A stretch of 64,000 nucleotides of DNA, from assembly GCF_963576545.1 (NCBI RefSeq), contig NC_083658.1, positions 11,276,428 through 11,340,427 of the forward strand. Direction: 5' to 3'. The translations under genes and the position numbers were made by a program. Of this stretch, positions 63,541-64,000 are shown piece after piece. Position 1 is the first letter of the stretch, and each line of letters opens with the position of its first letter. This DNA is from Limanda limanda (Eukaryota; Chordata; Actinopteri; Pleuronectiformes; Pleuronectidae). The notes beneath the pieces are model-generated. The model ran no database searches, was not told the origin of the DNA, and saw nothing but the letters and a program-made list of their open reading frames with translations.

Positions 63541-64000
63541 AGAGGGGGCTCACATCTCACTTTACCAGCGAGCGAGAGATGGAGAGAAAGAGGGGGGTGG
63601 GAGCGGCGGCATGTCAGGAGGCAGTTCCAAACTCTGTCTCGGAGCCGCAGTACAATAGCCGCGTCTGATCAAAGTGGAGGAGATGCATGACACTTGAATC
63701 GCGGCTCATGTGCCGTCTGCGGCGTCGCGTACACACAGAGAGAATGGGGCCGAGCTAGTGTTACAGAGGAAGATGACAGAGAGGGGGCAGACGGGGGGGA
63801 GGAGAGAGAGAGGGAGAAATGCCCGCCGTGCAGAAACGTCCTCGACGTGGCAGGGGCTGTGTGATCATGAGGGCATGCCTGTTGAGTGACACATATGCCG
63901 TCCAAGTCAAAGAGGACTCCTGTCTATCCAGTTGCGCGGCAGATAGCGTCTCCAGATAGCAGAAAGATAAGCGCTCTCTGCGAGCGAGCGGCCGTGACCC
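63541..64000. other. Purine-rich, CpG-bearing DNA at the window edge
   Basis: The last 460 bases have more CpG than most of the window, GA-rich patches (63780-63815) and GAGCGAGCG-type words at both 63568 and 63983. An ATG at 63895 opens a frame of 35 codons to the window edge, but its context (CAT before ATG, C after) is poor. It may approach a CpG island or 5' exon lying beyond the window. That is inference. Confidence 0.3.

Overview
The window looks like non-coding DNA from a ray-finned fish, probably a percomorph teleost. This rests on three things: the dense CA/GT microsatellites, the fish-type transposon relics (Tc1/mariner-like, hAT-like), and LINE fragments ending in tails typical of teleost genomes. 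The species cannot be named from the sequence. No host protein-coding gene, tRNA, rRNA or CRISPR array could be supported in 64 kb. The longest open frames are compositional (pyrimidine-rich or simple-repeat DNA) or show no family motif. The window is therefore either a gene desert or part of a very large intron. Exons shorter than about 100 bases could have been missed. || Layout. 1-1825: cluster of CA/GT microsatellites. 1.9-14 kb: mostly unique DNA with a hAT-type end (7.4-7.8 kb), more CA arrays, long C and G runs, a CpG-bearing block with an octamer motif (about 9.9-10.1 kb), an NFI-like motif cluster (12.05-12.2 kb), and two identical 68-bp blocks 2.3 kb apart (11830 and 14105). 17.2-19.9 kb: a 605-bp repeat in tandem whose second copy appears split by about 1.56 kb. 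22.3-24.5 kb: the best-preserved mobile element, a Tc1/mariner-type transposon with 53-bp terminal inverted repeats, TA at both ends and an internally deleted minus-strand transposase. 25.2-31.8 kb: a LINE- or SINE-like 3' end with a GATT tail, a decayed Tc1-like element, a 164-bp tandem duplication, a homeodomain-motif cluster (29.77-29.89 kb), and a second tailed element abutting a MITE. 34.2-35.0 kb: a hAT element keeping the C-terminal dimerisation part of its transposase. 46.9-47.8 kb and 56.1-56.6 kb: two LINE relics on opposite strands. 53.4-53.7 kb: a fold-back Tc1-type MITE. 63.45-64 kb: a CA array followed by CpG-bearing DNA that could approach a promoter or exon beyond the window. 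|| There is no gene network here to interpret. The biology is the evolutionary record of several transposon superfamilies in a probable regulatory desert. The two observations that most deserve a follow-up are the split 605-bp tandem repeat, whose two halves meet within about 5 bp, and the identical 68-bp pair. No convincing new biological system is visible.
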